Of a stretch of 15,460 bases of DNA, positions 13,055 to 15,460 are shown piece after piece (the stretch's first letter is position 1; each line of letters opens with the position of its first letter). This DNA is from Holophagae bacterium (GTDB lineage Bacteria > Acidobacteriota > Thermoanaerobaculia > Thermoanaerobaculales > Sulfomarinibacteraceae), in NCBI GenBank assembly GCA_030637505.1, contig DAOWGJ010000335.1:1-15460 (forward strand). The letters run 5' to 3'. A program made the translations under genes and the position numbers. Under the pieces are notes generated by a model. It saw only the letters and a program-made list of their open reading frames with translations, made no database searches and was not told the DNA's origin.

Positions 13055-13107
13055 AACCCGGCAGACCGGGCAGTCGCTTTTTGGTCCGAGCTCCGCCGGG
13101 GTCGGGC

Positions 13108-13136
13108 TTGACATCGGTTATACTCAGATATAGTAT
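13108..13136 (+). promoter_or_regulatory. Promoter of nadA-nadB
   Basis: TTGACA (13108-13113) is a perfect -35, followed after 17 nt by TAGTAT (13131-13136) as -10. An overlapping TATAGT at 13129 is an alternative. The -10 lies inside the first NrtR-like palindrome, so repressor binding would block RNA polymerase. The expected start near 13143 leaves a leader of about 60 nt. Confidence 0.65.
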
Positions 13137-13138
13137 AA
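13118..13138. promoter_or_regulatory. Putative NrtR operator 1
   Basis: TTATACT (13118-13124) and AGTATAA (13132-13138) are exact inverted 7-mers around a 7-nt spacer. It shares the 12-mer CGGTTATACTCA with operator 2, which lies 58 bp downstream. Palindromes in nad promoters next to nrtR are the expected NrtR targets. Confidence 0.7.
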
Positions 13139-13153
13139 ATGTGACCGGAGTGG

Positions 13154-13175
13154 CCGGCCATTCTTTTTCGGCCGG
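13154..13175 (+). other. GC hairpin in the nadA leader
   Basis: CCGGCC (13154-13159) pairs with GGCCGG (13170-13175) around a T-rich 10-nt loop, between the two putative operators. It would form in the mRNA leader; its function is unknown. Confidence 0.4.
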
Positions 13176-13196
13176 TTATACTCAAAACGAGTATTA
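13176..13196. promoter_or_regulatory. Putative NrtR operator 2
   Basis: TTATACT (13176-13182) and AGTATTA (13190-13196) with a 7-nt spacer, six of seven positions symmetric, the same 21-bp design as operator 1. It lies downstream of the expected transcription start and ends 1 nt before the nadA Shine-Dalgarno site. Confidence 0.65.
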
Positions 13197-13206
13197 TGGA
13201 GAGCCG

Positions 13207-14220
13207 ATGCAGCACCTTCAGATCACGCCCGAAGAGATCACGATGGAAACCGCAGGAATCTACGAGCGGATGCGGCGGGTCGTCCCCCCATTCGAGTGGG
13301 CGGTTCACGCGCCGTTTGTGGCAGAGATCAACCGCCTCAAGCGTCAAAGAAATGCCGTCATCCTGGCCCATAACTACCAAACGCCGGAGATCTTCCACGG
13401 CGTCGCCGACATCTGCGGTGATTCCCTGGCCCTGGCACAAAAGGCTGTCGAGGTTGAGGCAGAAACGATCGTCGTCTGCGGCGTGCACTTCATGGCAGAG
13501 ACCGCCAAGGTGCTCAACCCCGGTCGCAGGGTGCTGATTCCTGATCTTCAAGCGGGTTGTTCGCTGGCCGATTCCATCACCGCAAACGACGTTCGGCGGC
13601 TCAAGGCGGAGAACCCCGGGGTGCCTGTCGTCACCTACGTCAATACCACTGCGGCGGTCAAGGCGGAGGTCGACATCTGCTGCACCTCGGCCAATGCGGT
13701 CGAAATCGTCGAGTCCCTGGGTTCGGACCGCGTGATCTTCCTGCCGGACCAATTCTTGGGCCGATGGGTCGCCGACAACACCGACGTCGAAATCATTCTG
13801 TGGAACGGTCGCTGCGAGGTCCACGAGCAGTTCACTGTCTCCGACGTCCAAGCCTACCGCCTCCAGTTTCCCGGCGTGACGGTGATCGCTCATCCGGAGT
13901 GCGATCTCTCGGTCCTCAAGGAGGCGGACATGGTCGGCTCGACGTCGGGCATGATCCGGTACGTGGCCGACCGGCGTCCGGAGCGTGTGGTCATGATCAC
14001 GGAGTGTTCGATGTCCGATAACGTCTCGACGGAGTTTCCCGACGTTGAGTTTGTTCGGTCGTGCACGATCTGCCCCCATATGAAGCGAATCACCCTCGAG
14101 AATATTCGAGACAGCCTCTTGCACCTGCAACATCAGGTTGAAGTGGCTGAGGACGTAAGCGAAAGGGCGAGGCTCTCGGTCGAGAGAATGTTGGCTGTAG
14201 GACGGGGACAGGGAAAGTGA
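13207..14220 (+). CDS. nadA: Quinolinate synthase NadA
   Basis: NadA condenses iminoaspartate with dihydroxyacetone phosphate to give quinolinate, the second step of de novo NAD synthesis, using an oxygen-sensitive [4Fe-4S] cluster. The 337-aa protein has the three cluster cysteines in their usual settings: Cys118 (DLQAGCSLAD), Cys159 (DICCTSANA) and Cys289 in CTICPHM. Other hallmarks are ILAHNYQ (52-58), GVADICGDSLALA (65-77), GVHFMAETAK (92-101), AHPEC (228-232) and GSTSGMI (244-250). I chose ATG 13207, preceded by GGAGAG and matching the family N-terminus; the frame opens at 13081, but that would run through the promoter and operators. Its TGA overlaps the nadB GTG by 4 bp. Confidence 0.97.
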   Translation: MQHLQITPEEITMETAGIYERMRRVVPPFEWAVHAPFVAEINRLKRQRNAVILAHNYQTPEIFHGVADICGDSLALAQKAVEVEAETIVVCGVHFMAETAKVLNPGRRVLIPDLQAGCSLADSITANDVRRLKAENPGVPVVTYVNTTAAVKAEVDICCTSANAVEIVESLGSDRVIFLPDQFLGRWVADNTDVEIILWNGRCEVHEQFTVSDVQAYRLQFPGVTVIAHPECDLSVLKEADMVGSTSGMIRYVADRRPERVVMITECSMSDNVSTEFPDVEFVRSCTICPHMKRITLENIRDSLLHLQHQVEVAEDVSERARLSVERMLAVGRGQGK

Positions 14221-15413
14221 GAGTCTTGAGGACCGATGTGGTCGTCGTCGGGACGGGCGTCGCCGGGATGTCCGCCGCTCTCCATGCCACCGGCCGGCAA
14301 GTTGTGATGCTGACCAAGTCGGCCTTCGGCGCGGGCGGCGCCAGCCCCCTGGCCCAAGGTGGGGTCGCCGTCGCTCTGGGGCCGACGGATTCGCCCGATG
14401 TCCACGCGGCCGACACAATGACAGCAGGCGCGGGCCTGTGTGATGCCGAGGTCGTCCGGGTGGTCACAAACGAAGGCCCGGCAAGGATTGCCGAACTGGT
14501 GGAGTGGGGCGCACGATTCGACCGCCGGGCGGATGGGACAATCGAACTCGGTCGCGAGGGCGCCCACAGCCGGGACAGGGTCATCCACGCGACGGGGGAT
14601 GCCACCGGCGCCGAATTGGTTCGCACTCTGGCCTCAGGCATCTCAAGCTCACCGCGTGTCGAGATTCTCGAGGACTCCCTGGTCGTCGATCTCCTCCTCA
14701 ATCGGGGGCGGGTGGTTGGCGTTGTATCCATCGATCGGGAAGGTCGGCCGCTGGTCGTCACCGCTGCAACCGTCATTCTGGCGACCGGTGGAATCGGTCA
14801 GATCTACAGCCATACGACAAACCCCGTCGAAGCGACGGGTGACGGCCTGGCCTTGGCAGCCGCAGTCGGGGCTCGCCTCGCCGGGTTGGAGTTCGTGCAG
14901 TTTCACCCGACGGCGCTCGAGGGATCGGGGCGGCCGATGGCCCTGTTGACCGAGGCGTTGCGGGGCGCCGGGGCCGTACTGGTTGACGACCGGGGCAGGC
15001 GGTTCATGAAAGGAGAACATGCGATGGCTGAGCTGGCCCCGCGGGACATCGTCGCCCGAACAATCGCTGCGCGTCGTCGTCAGGGTCGTCGTGTGTTCCT
15101 GGATGCCACCGACCTGGTTGCCATGGCATCGCGCTTTCCAACCATCGTCGACCTCTGCGCCCGCCAGGGCCTGGATCCATCCCGGGATCTCCTGCCTGTA
15201 GCGCCCGCGGCCCATTACCACATGGGCGGGATCGTCACCGACCTCGAGGGCCGGACCTCGGTGGCCGGCCTTCGTGCCTGTGGGGAAGTCGCCTTCACCG
15301 GGCTGCACGGCGCAAATCGTCTGGCCTCCAACTCTCTGCTCGAGGCGTTGGTCGTCCGTGCACGTTTCGGCAAAGACCTGGCAATCATTCCGGTGCTGGT
15401 GTCTCATTCTTAG
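14217..15413 (+). CDS. nadB: L-aspartate oxidase NadB, cut short by an in-frame TAG
   Basis: NadB is a flavoenzyme that oxidises L-aspartate to iminoaspartate and hands it to NadA. The FAD dinucleotide fold (VVVVGTGVAGMSAALHA, 8-24), the SPLAQGGVAVAL loop (43-54), EGAHSRDRVIHATGDATG (114-131), EFVQFHPTAL (225-234, H230), LAPRDIVAR (273-281, R276), AAHYHMGGI (331-339) and GANRLASNSLLEAL (365-378, R368) are all present, so the catalytic core looks intact. The protein stops at 398 residues, whereas family members usually have about 500-540 with a C-terminal helical domain. After the TAG (15411-15413) the same frame continues open to the window edge as ESLPAWTDSPWLDDG, much like the linker before that domain. 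A nonsense mutation, assembly error or readthrough are possible. The GTG start overlaps nadA (GTGA). Confidence 0.9.
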   Translation: MRVLRTDVVVVGTGVAGMSAALHATGRQVVMLTKSAFGAGGASPLAQGGVAVALGPTDSPDVHAADTMTAGAGLCDAEVVRVVTNEGPARIAELVEWGARFDRRADGTIELGREGAHSRDRVIHATGDATGAELVRTLASGISSSPRVEILEDSLVVDLLLNRGRVVGVVSIDREGRPLVVTAATVILATGGIGQIYSHTTNPVEATGDGLALAAAVGARLAGLEFVQFHPTALEGSGRPMALLTEALRGAGAVLVDDRGRRFMKGEHAMAELAPRDIVARTIAARRRQGRRVFLDATDLVAMASRFPTIVDLCARQGLDPSRDLLPVAPAAHYHMGGIVTDLEGRTSVAGLRACGEVAFTGLHGANRLASNSLLEALVVRARFGKDLAIIPVLVSHS

Positions 15414-15460
15414 GAATCCTTGCCCGCCTGGACGGATTCTCCGTGGTTGGATGACGGCCA
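15414..15460 (+). pseudogene. Apparent continuation of nadB after the in-frame stop
   Basis: The nadB frame reads E-S-L-P-A-W-T-D-S-P-W-L-D-D-G up to the window edge with no further stop. The Pro-x-Trp arrangement resembles the segment that joins the FAD domain of NadB to its C-terminal helices. It is too short to prove. Confidence 0.4.

Larger units (their letters stand above)
12725..13107. other. Gene-free interval between nrtR and the nadA promoter
   Basis: No gene is supported here. The interval holds the inverted repeat at the nrtR end, two heptamer arrays (12777-12793, 13045-13054), a single AGCTGAG unit (12886-12892), a half copy of the GTAGGGTGGGC element (12937-12951) and the extended repeat copy B (13022-13054). 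A long minus-strand open frame crosses it but is the shadow of nadA. Confidence 0.6.

Noticed and set aside
12970..14418. A 482-codon open frame on the minus strand opposite nadA
   Set aside because: It mirrors nadA, whose motifs are unmistakable. The antisense translation is low in family resemblance and rich in His, Arg and Asp, typical of a GC-rich shadow frame.
15411..15413. Pyrrolysine or other programmed recoding at the nadB TAG
   Set aside because: No supporting signal is visible, NadB is not a known recoded protein, and TAG ends several other genes in the window. A mutation or sequence error is simpler, so recoding is kept only as a remote option.
1..15460. tRNA, rRNA or known riboswitch genes
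   Set aside because: I looked for T-loop and conserved rRNA or riboswitch cores in the gaps and found none. A covariance-model scan would be decisive.

Overview
The window is GC-rich bacterial chromosome, densely packed with housekeeping and regulatory genes. There are 13 convincing protein genes, one of them (nadB) apparently interrupted, and no RNA gene, phage gene or transposase that I can recognise. An inner-membrane anti-sigma factor, a secreted beta-repeat protein and an RNase E/G with a long charged tail suggest a diderm (Gram-negative type) bacterium. Stop codons are TAG or TGA only (no TAA in the 13 genes). The dispersed intergenic repeats and gene content remind me of environmental Acidobacteriota, Planctomycetota or Desulfobacterota genomes, but the sequence alone does not fix the phylum.

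Layout. 1-136: unassigned flank. 137-874 (-): cytidylate-kinase-like protein. 875-1366: 492 bp without a gene, holding two long inverted repeats. 1367-3498 (-): a two-gene unit in which an ATP-grasp ligase-like protein overlaps miaA by 4 bp. 3499-3696: repeat-rich divergent intergenic region. 3697-5285 (+): elbB and a CDF metal transporter, overlapping by 4 bp. 5401-5802 (-): apaG. 6001-6045: a strong hairpin. 6084-8205 (+): ECF sigma factor, membrane anti-sigma factor and an exported DUF4097 protein, a compact envelope-signalling unit followed by an intrinsic terminator. 8383-8446: a 24-bp perfect inverted repeat. 8474-11570 (-): FabH-type ketosynthase followed by RNase E/G. 11714-12724 (+): nrtR, the repressor of NAD synthesis. 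12725-13206: 482 bp of repeats ending in the nadA promoter with two matching palindromes. 13207 to the right edge (+): nadA and nadB, overlapping by 4 bp.

The best functional story is the right end. An NrtR-family regulator lies next to the first two genes of de novo NAD synthesis. Upstream of nadA are two 21-bp palindromes of the same form (TTATACT-N7-AGTATWA). One overlaps the -10 region of a TTGACA-type promoter and the other lies just before the nadA ribosome binding site. This looks like a self-contained NAD regulon. It carries a puzzle: nadB meets an in-frame TAG at codon 399, before the usual C-terminal helical domain, yet the same frame stays open to the edge of the window and reads like the normal NadB linker.

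The second theme is non-coding. A heptanucleotide array family (consensus AGCTGAY, with AGCTGAG variants) occurs at eight or more sites on both strands. It lies almost always between genes, once as the last codons of the CDF gene. Three copies share an extended left flank. Other repeat families (GTAGGGTGGGC-type inverted repeats, CCACGAAGAACACGAAG-type repeats and a GATACTG heptamer array) sit in the same kind of gaps.
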